A stretch of DNA of 64,000 nucleotides from Bifidobacterium dentium JCM 1195 = DSM 20436 (lineage in GTDB: Bacteria; Actinomycetota; Actinomycetes; Actinomycetales; Bifidobacteriaceae). The notes under the pieces are model-generated. The model was not told where the DNA came from and made no database searches. It worked only from the letters and a program-made list of their open reading frames with translations. The translations under genes were made by a program, and so were the position numbers. This document shows, in pieces, positions 1 to 9,359 of this stretch (positions are counted from its first letter, which is position 1; every line of letters begins with the position of its first letter). Where the stretch lies: positions 558,001 through 622,000 of the forward strand of contig NZ_AP012326.1 of the NCBI RefSeq assembly GCF_001042595.1. The letters are read 5' to 3'.

Positions 1-84
1 GATACGTCATGGTGATGCGCCCACACTATAACGTATCGTGATTTTCGAAATGCGTCGATCGGTATTACGGTATTCGATAACGGA

Positions 85-549
85 TTATTCGAGGGTGAAG
101 CCTTCGAACACGAAACCCGGACTCACCACGCAGGAGACCAGTGCGTCGCCGGAGCCGGGCACGGTGCGTTGCCAGACTCCGGCCGGCACCACCGCGTGTC
201 CGCATACCGCGGCATCATGCCGATCGGAGGCGAGGTCGGAACCCAGCACGATGGTTTCGAGCCGGTCGTCTGCGGCAGGCCCGTCGCCATCGCCGCCCAG
301 CTGAAGCGTCACCGGGGCGGGACCGTGCCACAACCAGATCTCGTCGGCATCGACCTTATGCCAGGCGCTGGCGTCGCCCTGCGGCAACAGGAAATAGATC
401 AACGACGCCAACGGGCGTGCGCTGCCGCCATCGATGTGCGGCGATTGCCAGTCCCGTATGTACCAGCCTCCTTCCGGATGCGCTTCGAGACCAAGTCGTG
501 ACACCACCGATCGCGCGTATTCGCTCATATCCTCCAACGCGACGCTCAT
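85..549 (-). CDS. DUF985 cupin-fold protein
   Basis: This 154-residue protein belongs to the DUF985 cupin family. It shows the family signature of an N-terminal helix followed by LEAHPEGGWY and a cupin core with SAWHKVDADEIWLWHGPAPV, then PAGVWQRTVPG and SCVVSPGFVFEGF near the C-terminus. Length is normal for a stand-alone member. The start is supported by GGAAAGGAG upstream of the ATG. The enzymatic role is not known; some cupins of this group resemble sugar epimerases, but I see nothing that fixes a substrate. It lies 68 bp downstream of the amidohydrolase gene on the same strand and may be cotranscribed with it. The family call is firm, the function open. Confidence 0.85.
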   Translation of the reverse strand: MSVALEDMSEYARSVVSRLGLEAHPEGGWYIRDWQSPHIDGGSARPLASLIYFLLPQGDASAWHKVDADEIWLWHGPAPVTLQLGGDGDGPAADDRLETIVLGSDLASDRHDAAVCGHAVVPAGVWQRTVPGSGDALVSCVVSPGFVFEGFTLE

Positions 550-617
550 AGCCGCTCCTTTCCGCCATTCCTGATGATGTTGCCCGTGTTCGTTCGTGAC
601 CGGTGTGCGCCTGTGGC

Positions 618-2018
618 CTACCGTTCTTGCCGTATATCGAATATGCCGTCGTTATGCACGACGTTGCCCGAGATGATGGTTGCGCGGTTCGTGCCGGCTC
701 CGTGCCGGACGAAATCCTCCAGCGTCCGTTCGATGGCGTATGGAGAATCGATGCCTACGGGAATGTCGAAGAACGCCAGATCGGCCGTGGCTCCCGCATT
801 GATCTGGCCGATGCGTCCCGCTCCCACATGCATGCCCATCTCTTCGGCACCGCCGATGGTAATCATGCGGATGATGCGGTGGGTCAGATCGTCACGCGTA
901 TAGCCCTGTTCGCGTGCCAGATCGTAGATCATGGCCGCATCGTCGAGCACGTCCAGACTTGGCGAGCTTGACAGCGAATCCGTGCCGACGGCCAGCAGGT
1001 TGCCTTCTTCCAGATATTCGCGGATCGGAGCGTCCCGGCCGGTCACGGTGATGCGGTTCGAACGTGGGCACAGTGCCACGCCGACGCCACGCTGCCGTAG
1101 GATGCGCCGATCTTCCGCATCGGCCCACACGCCATGCGCGATATGCACGTCGGGACCAAGCGAACCCAGCTGGTCGACGAATTGGATGGCGGAGGCGCCT
1201 TTGCCGGCGGCCCTGAGCTGCTTGTAGCTGGCCCATTGGCCGTCGCGCCAGTCGGCTGCCGAATACGTGGTGAGCGTGGTGTCGCGCTCGCCGGCCTCCA
1301 TCGGCGTTTCGGCCAGGTGGATGTGCAGGCGCATGTCCAGTTGCCGGGCGATGTCGGGCAGATCCACGAACGGTCCGGATTCCAAGGTGTATGGTGCATG
1401 CGGGCTGATACCGATGCTGGGCAGGCCTTCCTGATGCATGTGCCCGAGGTTGTCGATGAGTTCCGGAATGCCCTCGGATTTCCAGTCGCCGTTATGCCAC
1501 CCCATGACCTCCCAGTAGGCGATGCCATGCATGCCTTGCGAGGCGAGGGCACCCACGGCCTCGGGGTCGGTCACGATGTCGGCCGCCGCCGTGGTGCCGG
1601 ATTGGACCATCATGCGTGCGCCCCGATAGGCGGATTCCTTCCATGGGCGAGTTTCCTGCAGTTTGGCATACACCGTGTTGAAACCGATCTCCCAAGCGCG
1701 GAAGCGGTCATAGGTGCCACGGCCCACTTCCGCCATGTCGGTGTACTGCAGGTGGGTATGCGCGTTGATCAGGCCGGGGGTGATGATGCCGTTCCAGTGG
1801 TGTTCGACGACACGTCCGTTGGTGGCCATGTCGTGTTTCAGCTCGTTGAACACCCATCGGCGGGTGCCCACATGCACCACGCGGCTTCCGGCCACGGCCA
1901 CGGCACCATCCAACACCACCGGTCCGGTGACGGGAATGACCATCGGTGAACTGTAGACGGTCACCGAGTCGAGCGGTTGCGGATGCGCCGCCAGATGCAG
2001 CGGACTGTCGAGGGACAT
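618..2018 (-). CDS. Amidohydrolase of the SAH/MTA deaminase (TrzA/AtzB/MtaD) family
   Basis: This is a cytoplasmic metal-dependent deaminase of about 466 residues. Visible motifs are the metal-site NAHTHLQ after the N-terminal beta-sandwich, then IGISPHAPYTLE, LHIHLAET, HIAHGVWA and the catalytic VGTDSLSSS, in the order seen in 5'-methylthioadenosine/S-adenosylhomocysteine deaminases. The chosen start (MSLDSPLHL) has GAAGGAG upstream and lies 4 bp after the stop of the SAH-hydrolase-like gene; a longer frame would run back into that gene. The two genes are clearly one operon. In methanogens a deaminase of this family converts S-adenosylhomocysteine to S-inosylhomocysteine before hydrolysis, and the context suggests the same here. 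Guanine-type or other nucleoside specificity cannot be excluded. Confidence 0.85.
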   Translation of the reverse strand: MSLDSPLHLAAHPQPLDSVTVYSSPMVIPVTGPVVLDGAVAVAGSRVVHVGTRRWVFNELKHDMATNGRVVEHHWNGIITPGLINAHTHLQYTDMAEVGRGTYDRFRAWEIGFNTVYAKLQETRPWKESAYRGARMMVQSGTTAAADIVTDPEAVGALASQGMHGIAYWEVMGWHNGDWKSEGIPELIDNLGHMHQEGLPSIGISPHAPYTLESGPFVDLPDIARQLDMRLHIHLAETPMEAGERDTTLTTYSAADWRDGQWASYKQLRAAGKGASAIQFVDQLGSLGPDVHIAHGVWADAEDRRILRQRGVGVALCPRSNRITVTGRDAPIREYLEEGNLLAVGTDSLSSSPSLDVLDDAAMIYDLAREQGYTRDDLTHRIIRMITIGGAEEMGMHVGAGRIGQINAGATADLAFFDIPVGIDSPYAIERTLEDFVRHGAGTNRATIISGNVVHNDGIFDIRQER

Positions 2019-2022
2019 GCCG

Positions 2023-3489
2023 TTACTCCTTCTCATTCTCCGCGAAGCGGGTGAGTGTCCAATCATACCCGTTGTCGGCCACGGCATGGCTTGCCCGATA
2101 GCCTCGCGTACGTAACGCGATATCGGCGATGTGACGGTCGATGTCGCGTCCGAGGCGTTGCAGTCCGGGCTGCAACGTGCCGCGATGCCTGAGCAGATGG
2201 GCCACGGCCGATGCCTGCACCGCGAAGCTCAGATCCATGATTTCGATCGGATTGCCGCCTCCGACGGTGTAGTTGACGCCGTCGCCTTCCGAAATCAGAC
2301 GAATCACCGGGCCATCGGGCACCGCCAGATCGCGGAGCTCTCGCTTATTCTCGGCATGGAATCCGTCAATCTGATCCAATGCGATTTCATTGGCGATGCC
2401 GCCGATCACCGACAGCACGGCGTCCGGCTTCATCCGCCGCATATGCTGCAGGGTGATGGTATGGCGCACGCCGGTCGCGGAGACGACGATGTCCGACTCG
2501 CCGATCGCCTGATCGATGTCATAGGCGCGGAATCCGTCGAATACGGCCTGCAGGGCGACCACGGGATCGGTGTCGCAGATGGTGACGTTGGCTCCGAGCG
2601 CACGCACACGATGGGCGAAGCCCCGTCCGACCGGACCATAGCCGACCACGCTCACATTGCTGCCGGCGAAGCAATCGGATCCGAGTATGCGCTGCAACGT
2701 GGTGATGCAGGTTTCGCCGGTGCCATGAGCGTTGTCGAAACCGGTTTTCAGCATGCTGTCGTTGACGGCGATGACGGGAAAGGTGAGCGCCCCGGCATCC
2801 TGCATGGCCTGGAATGCGCGGATGCCGCTGGTCGTCTCTTCCGCCACGCCGATGATATGACCCATGAGTTCCGGCCGTTCCATTGCGGCAAGACGGGCGA
2901 AGCTCGCACCGTCATCGATGATGATGTTCGGCTGAATCTCATCCAATAAGTCAAGCGCACCCTGATGCGCCTGAGCCGGCGTCCAATCAGGATCGTATGC
3001 GACTGGAATGCCTTCTGTGCGTAGCTGTGCCGCCACACGCTCGTCGTTGGCTTCGGAACCGCAGTAGGCGCCCACGATGGCGCCTGCGGCCTTCAGCTGT
3101 CGTAGCAGCACGGCGGTCTTCGGCTCAAGAATCAGACAGACCGCGATACGGATGCCGGTGAAATCGACGTCCTTGCGCATCTGACGCATCAATGCGTCAA
3201 GTACGAGCATGTGTTCCTGTGCGAATCGCATCGCTTCGGCACCGGTCAGTTCACGCGCGTCGACCACGTCGCCGAGCGGCATGGTCGCGTCGATGGCGTG
3301 ACCCGTCTGCATTTCGGCGGAATCACGGGAGGGAACCATGCCCCAATCCTGCGCCTGTGCGAGGTCGGCTTGGTCGATGCCGCATGACGCTCCGCCATCA
3401 TGCCCGATGTAAAGCCGTGTGCCGGCCAATGAACGGTTGGTCTTCTGCGAATATGCTTCAGCCCATGCGCTGAAACGGAACGGTTCCAT
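2023..3489 (-). CDS. S-adenosylhomocysteine-hydrolase-like NAD-dependent protein
   Basis: The 488-residue protein has the fold signatures of AhcY. These are EETTSGIRAF, the catalytic stretch VNDSMLKTGFDN (Lys about 248, Asp 252, Asn 253), the NAD-binding GYGPVGRGFAHRVRALGA, and the C-terminal GNPIEIMDLSFAVQA. The purine-pocket motifs differ from canonical enzymes. The segment that normally reads TVETAVL is EPKTAVL (residues 122-128), so Thr and the adenine-binding Glu become Glu and Lys. The usual GHFD is replaced by GGIANE, and the C-terminal KPxxY tail is absent. It is the first gene of an operon with the downstream deaminase. The likely reaction is reversible cleavage of a nucleoside thioether to homocysteine plus nucleoside, perhaps with inosine rather than adenosine. 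The fold is certain, the substrate inferred. Confidence 0.85.
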   Translation of the reverse strand: MEPFRFSAWAEAYSQKTNRSLAGTRLYIGHDGGASCGIDQADLAQAQDWGMVPSRDSAEMQTGHAIDATMPLGDVVDARELTGAEAMRFAQEHMLVLDALMRQMRKDVDFTGIRIAVCLILEPKTAVLLRQLKAAGAIVGAYCGSEANDERVAAQLRTEGIPVAYDPDWTPAQAHQGALDLLDEIQPNIIIDDGASFARLAAMERPELMGHIIGVAEETTSGIRAFQAMQDAGALTFPVIAVNDSMLKTGFDNAHGTGETCITTLQRILGSDCFAGSNVSVVGYGPVGRGFAHRVRALGANVTICDTDPVVALQAVFDGFRAYDIDQAIGESDIVVSATGVRHTITLQHMRRMKPDAVLSVIGGIANEIALDQIDGFHAENKRELRDLAVPDGPVIRLISEGDGVNYTVGGGNPIEIMDLSFAVQASAVAHLLRHRGTLQPGLQRLGRDIDRHIADIALRTRGYRASHAVADNGYDWTLTRFAENEKE

Positions 3490-3539
3490 GGGGTCTCGTT
3501 ACTCCTTAATCCTTCTGATGGCCGGTATGCAAGGCATGT

Positions 3540-4949
3540 CTATTTCAGCAGGACGCCGAGCGCGTCCTTAAGCGTATCGGCTTGGACGATGGTGAGTCCG
3601 GGGACGGTGACGTGCTTGCGCAACGTCGGCACTACGGCGGTGGTGAAGCCCAGTCGTGCGGCCTCGCGCAACCGGTATTCCAGACGGGGAACCGGACGAA
3701 CCTGGCCGGTCAGCGAGATTTCGCCGATGGCACAGGTCGTGCGTGCGATCGCCTTGGATTTCGCGGCGCTCGCCAACGCCGCCACAATGGCCAGATCACA
3801 GCCAGGCTCCTTGGCGAGACCGCCTGCGATGGTGGAGATGTACAGGTCGTTCGCCAACAGATTGATGCCGCCATGCCGGTACAGTACGGCGACCAACATG
3901 GCGATACGGTTGGAATCTACGCCGTTCGCCGCGCGTCGGGGTGTCGGCAGCACGGATTTCGTGACCAATGACTGCACTTCGATCGGCAGACTTCTGTGAC
4001 CGTCCAGCGTAAACGTCACACAGGTGCCTTCCACCGGAACGGAACCATTCGAGGACAGAAACAGTCCGGAGGGGTCGCTCACCTCTTCGATGCCCTCGCC
4101 GCTCATGTCGAAGCAGCCGACCTCGTCGGTAGGGCCGAAGCGGTTCTTCACGGCGCGCAGCATGCGCAGCGCCGTCTGGGCGTCACCTTCGAACTGGCAC
4201 ACCACGTCGACCAGATGTTCCAAGGTACGCGGTCCGGCGATCGAACCGTCCTTCGTGACATGGCCGACCAGCAGTACCGGAACGTCAAGCGTCTTCGCGG
4301 TGTCGATCAATGCGCTCGCCACTTCGCGCACTTGGGTGGAGCCGCCGGAGATGCCGTCGACGTCCTGCGAAACGATGGTCTGTGCGGAATCCACGATCGC
4401 CAGCGCCGGCCTGACCTGTTCGATCAGGCCCAATACCGTAGCCAGATCGGTGGTGGCGGCCAGCAACATGTTTGGTTCGATCGCATTGATGCGGGAGGCG
4501 CGCATGCGCACCTGTGCCTGCGATTCCTCGCCGGAAACATACAGGACGACGTTGCGGTCACGATGATTGGCGACCTCGCGCGCCACATTGCCCGCCGTTT
4601 CCAGCAACAGCGTCGATTTGCCGATGCCGGGCTCGCCTGCGATCAGCGTCACCGATCCGGGAACGATGCCGGAGCCCAGCACACGGTCGAATTCCGAAAA
4701 GCCGGTGGGGATTCTGGACATGTTTTCCGTGCCGATTTCGGTGATCGGCCTGGCGGCGGAGGAGGGTACCGCGCCCGATTGCGTGCGCGACGTGCGCCCA
4801 GGGGCGGCGGTGCGGGAAGCGGCGGAAGGCCGTGCCTCATGAAACTCCTCGATGGTGCCCCACTGGCCGCATTCCGGGCAGCGGCCGTACCACTTCGGTC
4901 CACTCCAGCCGCATTCTGAGCACAAAAACTGCACGGAAGTCTTCGCCAT
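3540..4949 (-). CDS. radA: DNA repair protein RadA (Sms)
   Basis: RadA is a RecA-like ATPase that promotes branch migration of recombination intermediates. At 469 residues it is of normal length. It starts with the four-cysteine zinc finger (Cys10, 13, 24, 27), followed by an Ala/Ser/Thr-rich linker and the ATPase core with Walker A GEPGIGKST. The RadA-specific KNRFG motif and a C-terminal Lon-like domain follow, with the LAIVAALASA and GEISLTGQVR stretches. It is encoded 50 bp downstream of the SAH-hydrolase-like gene's promoter region on the same strand and diverges from the gene at 5013. No clear ribosome binding site precedes the ATG; TAATGT lies 7 nt upstream and could be a -10 element of a leaderless message. 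Confidence 0.96.
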   Translation of the reverse strand: MAKTSVQFLCSECGWSGPKWYGRCPECGQWGTIEEFHEARPSAASRTAAPGRTSRTQSGAVPSSAARPITEIGTENMSRIPTGFSEFDRVLGSGIVPGSVTLIAGEPGIGKSTLLLETAGNVAREVANHRDRNVVLYVSGEESQAQVRMRASRINAIEPNMLLAATTDLATVLGLIEQVRPALAIVDSAQTIVSQDVDGISGGSTQVREVASALIDTAKTLDVPVLLVGHVTKDGSIAGPRTLEHLVDVVCQFEGDAQTALRMLRAVKNRFGPTDEVGCFDMSGEGIEEVSDPSGLFLSSNGSVPVEGTCVTFTLDGHRSLPIEVQSLVTKSVLPTPRRAANGVDSNRIAMLVAVLYRHGGINLLANDLYISTIAGGLAKEPGCDLAIVAALASAAKSKAIARTTCAIGEISLTGQVRPVPRLEYRLREAARLGFTTAVVPTLRKHVTVPGLTIVQADTLKDALGVLLK

Positions 4950-5012
4950 AACGTTGACATTACGGAGGTTTTAGGACATTGCGCGTCTTATGGCTGTGAA
5001 AGAATTAAGCGT

Positions 5013-5627
5013 ATGTCTAATACGCAAACCTCTTCCTCCCATGGCAAGCTGATCGCCGCCGTCGTGGCGGCCGCCGTGGTCGTGGTGCTCGCTCTGGTCT
5101 CCGCGTTCGTCTGGCCGGGCTGGGCGTTGAACAAGAACGATGCGGCGACGTCTTCGCAGTCGTCTTCGCAGAATGCCGAATCGAATGCCAAGCCGACCAT
5201 CGACGCAGTGGCACTTCCGGACGGCTCGAGCGAACTGCTCAAGGCCATGCCGGACACGGTATTGAATTTCGCCCGCACCAAGGCCGACGCCAGCAATACT
5301 TGGAGCGGTGCCTCCCCGGTCGAGGAATACACGTTGACCTATTCGACCGGTGACGCCTCCAAGGACGTCACGCTCGTCGTGGCGCAGTGGACGCAGCAGG
5401 ATGCCGCGAAAACGCAGTATGACGCCCTTGCCAGCGCCATGACCGGCAAGGAGTTGGGTAGCGGCAACGTGAAGGTCAGCGGCGAGCAGACCGGCAGCTA
5501 TTCCTTCAAGTCCGACCCGGATGATGAGAACAAGGCAGTGGCGCTATGGCAGAACGACACCGTGGTGTTCCAAGCGACGGGTTCCAAGGAGTCGGTGCAG
5601 CGTTTCTATCAGCAGTTCCCGCTGTAG
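5013..5627 (+). CDS. Membrane-anchored extracytoplasmic protein of unknown function
   Basis: This 204-residue protein has a short Ser/Thr-rich N-terminus and one membrane segment (about residues 11-35, LIAAVVAAAVVVVLALVSAFVW). A Ser/Asn/Gln linker and a soluble domain of about 150 residues (STGDASKDVTLVVAQWTQQDAAKTQYDAL and onward) presumably lie outside the cell. There is no lipobox. I do not recognise the domain. It diverges from radA with a 63 bp gap and is followed by the tiny bS22 gene, with which it has no evident functional link. Likely start at 5013; no strong Shine-Dalgarno sequence is visible. Confidence 0.75.
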   Translation: MSNTQTSSSHGKLIAAVVAAAVVVVLALVSAFVWPGWALNKNDAATSSQSSSQNAESNAKPTIDAVALPDGSSELLKAMPDTVLNFARTKADASNTWSGASPVEEYTLTYSTGDASKDVTLVVAQWTQQDAAKTQYDALASAMTGKELGSGNVKVSGEQTGSYSFKSDPDDENKAVALWQNDTVVFQATGSKESVQRFYQQFPL

Positions 5628-5739
5628 ATTCCGGCATGATTCCAGTATGCGAGTGTGCCTGTGCGCATTCGTCCCCGAAGCAGTGTAGTATTGGGCAAGT
5701 TGCAAACTTTTACCCTTTGACCAAGGAACGGAGGCTGAG

Positions 5740-5829
5740 ATGGGCTCGGTCATCAAGAAGCGCCGCAAGCGTATGAGCAAGAAGAAGCATCGTAAACTGC
5801 TTCGCAAGACTCGCCACCAGCGCAAGTAG
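5740..5829 (+). CDS. 30S ribosomal protein bS22 (AURKAIP1/COX24 domain)
   Basis: A 29-residue, almost entirely basic peptide begins [20 protein letters not shown], the signature of the small actinobacterial ribosomal protein bS22 that shares the AURKAIP1/COX24 motif. It sits in the 30S decoding region in mycobacterial ribosomes. A good ribosome binding site (GGAACGGAGG) precedes the ATG. TAGTAT at about 5686 could be its -10 box. A strong bidirectional terminator follows. Genes this short are usually missed in annotation. Confidence 0.93.
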   Translation: MGSVIKKRRKRMSKKKHRKLLRKTRHQRK

Positions 5830-5860
5830 TCTTCAGGCGCGTACGAAGCGTTCGCAAAAC

Positions 5861-5896
5861 AAAATCCCGCGACTCCTTTCGGAGCGCGGGATTTTT
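5861..5896. terminator. Bidirectional intrinsic terminator between bS22 and rpiA
   Basis: AAAATCCCGCG at the left pairs with CGCGGGATTTT at the right, with CTCC/GGAG extending the stem around a TTTC loop. T-runs occur on both strands, so it can end both the bS22 transcript and the converging rpiA transcript. Confidence 0.93.
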
Positions 5897-5909
5897 GCTA
5901 TGCAAAGAC

Positions 5910-6608
5910 TCACTTGTTGGAGTTGGTCATGACGCGCGGGCCGTTCGGATCGCCGACGATGACCTGATCGACCATGTGCAGGAACAGGCCGTGCTCCACC
6001 ACACCGACGGTGGTGATGAGGTCTTCGGCCAGATCCTCCGGATGGTCGATGCGCTCGAGATGCAGATCGACCACATAGTTGTTCTCGTCGGTGCGCACCG
6101 GCTGGCCTTCGGCGTCAAGGCGCAGCACCGGCTTGTAACCACGGGATTCGAACTTCTTGATGACCTGGCCTGCGCCGAACGGAATCACCTCGACCGGCAG
6201 CGGGAACTTGCCGATGGTGTCGACGACCTTGGACTCGTCGACGATCCATACGATCTTGTTGGAGTTGGTGGCCACGATCTTCTCCCACAGCAGGGCGGCG
6301 CCGCCGCCCTTGATGCCGTTGAAGTCCTTGTCGACCTCGTCGGCGCCGTCGATGGTCACGTCGATATGGTCGACGTCATCGATGTCAACGATCTTGATGC
6401 CGTAGCCTTCGGCCTGCTCCTGGGTGCGGCGGGAGGTGGTGACGCCCGTGAACTCGAGACCCTCCTCCTTGACGCGACGACCGAGCTCGTCGACCAGGAA
6501 ACGTACGGTCGAGCCGGTGCCCAGGCCTGCGATCATGCCGCTCTGAATCAACTTGGCAGCCTCGATGCCGGCCGCCTTCTTCAGTGCATCCTGCTGTGCC
6601 TTGTCCAT
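5910..6608 (-). CDS. rpiA: Ribose-5-phosphate isomerase A
   Basis: RpiA interconverts ribose-5-phosphate and ribulose-5-phosphate, feeding the bifid shunt and nucleotide synthesis. The 232-residue protein has the conserved [16 protein letters not shown] phosphate loop, [19 protein letters not shown] with the catalytic Asp residues, and [14 protein letters not shown]. The start at MDKAQQDAL is chosen because GAAGGAG lies directly upstream; the open frame extends further upstream without family similarity. It stands alone, ending at the terminator shared with bS22. Confidence 0.96.
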   Translation of the reverse strand: MDKAQQDALKKAAGIEAAKLIQSGMIAGLGTGSTVRFLVDELGRRVKEEGLEFTGVTTSRRTQEQAEGYGIKIVDIDDVDHIDVTIDGADEVDKDFNGIKGGGAALLWEKIVATNSNKIVWIVDESKVVDTIGKFPLPVEVIPFGAGQVIKKFESRGYKPVLRLDAEGQPVRTDENNYVVDLHLERIDHPEDLAEDLITTVGVVEHGLFLHMVDQVIVGDPNGPRVMTNSNK

Positions 6609-6748
6609 AATGCTCCTTCGATATGGGATTAAGACCGGTTCCATACTATCGGATGCGCTGATTTTTGGCGGCTTGAGCCATGTCATGGGCGCCACGTTCG
6701 GCATGCGGACGGCAACGAAAAAGTTTTCACATAGTGTTTCACGGTGTA

Positions 6749-7951
6749 TTAGGCGTGCTTCACCGCGAACGGGGCCTCATCCAGTACCAGCGTGCCATCA
6801 CCCATCACATAGCCTTCCACGGCGATATAGCCACGAATCAGGCGTGGCTTGCCGTCAAACGTCGGACTGGACTCCGGCGGGGGAGTGAACCGTACCGTAC
6901 CCGACACCGCAAGTCCTGACGGGCTGGGCCGATGTGGCAGTTTCGGCAGATTCCGATCCGCCGGGCCGCTGGAAGTATCCGCATCGTCCGCCTTCGGTGA
7001 CTGCGACACGGTTTGCGTGCCATCGTCCGCCGTGCCACCGTCCGTCATGCCGTCGGCGGTATGCTGCAAAACCGTTGTCGCCGCGATGTCATCATCCTTC
7101 GCAGCGGGGGTCTCATCGTCGTCCTTGGGGAAACAATCCGGCCTGACCAGCAACTCGGCAAGCGATTTGCGGGGTGCATCGGTGGCCTCCGTGGTCTCGA
7201 GCGGCCGTGTCGGTTCCTCGATCGCCAGTGTTTCGGTGGGTTCCTCAACCGGTTCGGGGGCCGGATAGCCTTCCGGTTCGACCAGCATGTCGGCAATCGA
7301 TTTCGCGGATTTGCGAGGAAGGGGCGTCGTGCCGCTTTCGCCCCGGCCGAGGTGATACTCCTTCGTGCCGATTGCGCCGTCAAGCAGCATCCTGGCATCC
7401 TCCGGAACATCGGTGCCTTGCGAATACTCGGAGGCCAGCAATGACTGCCAACCCTCCAATGGCAGGTATCCTTTACGAACCTTCGAACGGCAATCATCCG
7501 CGTAGGTGCGTGCCAGCTCATCGACCTTCTCGTTGCCGGCGTTGCCGGCATGACCTTTGACCCACACGAACTTCACCGGGCCGGGACGTTGGGAAATCTC
7601 CGCGTCGATCGCCTTGATCAGCGCCGCGTTCTTCACCGGCTTCTTCTGCGAATTCTTCCAACCGTTCTTCTTCCAGCCGTGCACCCACTTGGTGGAACAG
7701 TTGATGGCATACTGCGAATCCGTTTCGATCACCAACGGTTCGGAACCCGGATGCGCGCGCAACGCCTCCAGTACGGCGCACAGTTCACCAATCTGGTTGG
7801 TGCCGTTCGTGGCGCCGCCGGCATCGCAGTCTCCGGCATGGTCATGGCCGGGAGTGCCGCCCGCATTCAGGTCGTGATCGGCCCAGCCCCAACCCATCGG
7901 GCCGTTCGGGTTGCCAAGTGCGGAACCGTCAGTAGAAACCGTAATCGTCAT
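6749..7951 (-). CDS. rnhA: Ribonuclease HI with a long C-terminal extension
   Basis: The first 150 or so residues are an RNase HI domain. The catalytic acidic residues lie in [18 protein letters not shown] and [10 protein letters not shown], followed by the substrate-handling loop [15 protein letters not shown] and [16 protein letters not shown]. It cleaves RNA in RNA-DNA hybrids. The rest, to residue 400, is an acidic, Pro/Thr/Ala-rich region with two similar segments ([18 protein letters not shown] and [18 protein letters not shown]) and a compact C-terminal piece (LRGTVRF-type, [24 protein letters not shown]). Ordinary bacterial RNase HI is about 155 residues, so the tail is a lineage-specific addition of unknown role. 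It is separated from the kinase gene upstream by 37 bp. Confidence 0.92.
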   Translation of the reverse strand: MTITVSTDGSALGNPNGPMGWGWADHDLNAGGTPGHDHAGDCDAGGATNGTNQIGELCAVLEALRAHPGSEPLVIETDSQYAINCSTKWVHGWKKNGWKNSQKKPVKNAALIKAIDAEISQRPGPVKFVWVKGHAGNAGNEKVDELARTYADDCRSKVRKGYLPLEGWQSLLASEYSQGTDVPEDARMLLDGAIGTKEYHLGRGESGTTPLPRKSAKSIADMLVEPEGYPAPEPVEEPTETLAIEEPTRPLETTEATDAPRKSLAELLVRPDCFPKDDDETPAAKDDDIAATTVLQHTADGMTDGGTADDGTQTVSQSPKADDADTSSGPADRNLPKLPHRPSPSGLAVSGTVRFTPPPESSPTFDGKPRLIRGYIAVEGYVMGDGTLVLDEAPFAVKHA

Positions 7952-7988
7952 GCCTCTACCCTACGGAGGCCGCGCGACTCGTATCGGT

Positions 7989-9359
7989 TCAGACCTTGTC
8001 GAGGCACAACATGACCGACGCCTTGAACATCTCGCCATCGTATTCGAATGCCACCGTGCCGCCGTACCGTTCGGCCGTCTCCCTCACCGTCATGGTGCCC
8101 AGGCCGTTGCCGCCATGCTTGCTCGAGGCGAAGTCGCCATCGACCTGCGTGACGGAGGAATCGTATGAATTGTCGACGACGATGAACAGCGAGGCCGGAG
8201 GTCCGTCGTTGTAACGAATGCGTACGCGCAGCTTCTTATCGCCGTCGCTCTGGATCATGATCGCCTCGACGGCATTCTCCAGAAGGTTGCCGACCAGCGA
8301 GCACAGTTCCGCGTTGTTGATGCTGATGTATGACGGCACCGCGGCCTTGACGTCGACGTCGGCGCCTTTGTGACGGGCCCAATCGCAGTAGTAGACCAGC
8401 ACCGCATTCAACGAGGCGTGCTCGCAGTACTGCATGGGATGTTCGGGGGCAAGCAGCCGGTGTTTGGCCATCTGCTCAAGGTAGTCGCGGATGCCGTCCA
8501 CGTCGTTGGCCGCGGCGAGCGTCTGCAGGGTCTGAATATGGTGTCTTGTATTGTGCCGGATCTGTCTCGCTTCGCGGATGCGTTCGTTCATATGCTGCAG
8601 CTGTAGGGTCTGCATCGCCGCATAATGCTCCCGCTTGGTCGCCTCGAGCAACCGTTCGGACTGCCTGATCATATACCAGATCAGCAGATAGGCCAATGCC
8701 ATGAAGCAGGAGTAGGCGATGGCGATGGTGAAGGCAAGTGCCCGTACGTGCTCTTTCATGACCGAATCGTTGTCGGCGGGCAGGCACCAGACCACGATTG
8801 CCGTTGAAATGAACGGGAACAGCCAGATGAGCTGCCAGAAGGACGGACTGATGGCGGGACTGTTGAGCGTGGATGGGATGGAGTCGCGCAATGGATGCCA
8901 TAGGCACAGCGGCGCGAGGATGTCGAGTATGAGCTGATTGATGAATCCCGGCCAGCCGACGCGCAGGTTCACCGACTGCTCGCCAAGCACGGCCACGTCC
9001 ATGACCAGCGACAGATAGTAGATGATCGCCACCACGTAGGCGGCGGTGCTGCATAGGAGCATCACCTTGGAGACGGTCAGGTTCGTCACCTTGCTGAACA
9101 CCAGTACCGCGACGATGCCGGTCGGAAACACCGTCCATAGCGTTGGAATCCGGAACATGCCGCATATGAAACCGGACAGTATGAACCATATCGTGCCAGC
9201 CGCCAGAATGATGCCGCCGGTGAGTTTCGGATTCTCCATGCGGTTCCACATGGCCATCAGGCACAGTATGAGGCCCATCAGTGCGTTGATCTGTTCGCCG
9301 ATGGCGAAGAACATATCGGAAGGTGCCGTGGCGGCGACCAGTTCGATCAGATTCATCAC
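7989..9359 (-). CDS. GHKL sensor histidine kinase (AgrC/HPK10 type)
   Basis: The 456-residue protein has six or more predicted membrane helices in its first 230 residues, a coiled linker, the phospho-accepting IRHNTRHHIQTL box, and a GHKL ATPase domain (LVGNLLENAVEAI, then HGGNGLGTMTVRETAERYGG). This is the AgrC-like architecture that usually senses a peptide or cell-envelope signal. It overlaps the upstream LytTR regulator by four bases (ATGA), so the two are translated together. No AgrB or AgrD-like gene is visible beside it, so the signal is unknown. Confidence 0.9.
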   Translation of the reverse strand: MMNLIELVAATAPSDMFFAIGEQINALMGLILCLMAMWNRMENPKLTGGIILAAGTIWFILSGFICGMFRIPTLWTVFPTGIVAVLVFSKVTNLTVSKVMLLCSTAAYVVAIIYYLSLVMDVAVLGEQSVNLRVGWPGFINQLILDILAPLCLWHPLRDSIPSTLNSPAISPSFWQLIWLFPFISTAIVVWCLPADNDSVMKEHVRALAFTIAIAYSCFMALAYLLIWYMIRQSERLLEATKREHYAAMQTLQLQHMNERIREARQIRHNTRHHIQTLQTLAAANDVDGIRDYLEQMAKHRLLAPEHPMQYCEHASLNAVLVYYCDWARHKGADVDVKAAVPSYISINNAELCSLVGNLLENAVEAIMIQSDGDKKLRVRIRYNDGPPASLFIVVDNSYDSSVTQVDGDFASSKHGGNGLGTMTVRETAERYGGTVAFEYDGEMFKASVMLCLDKV

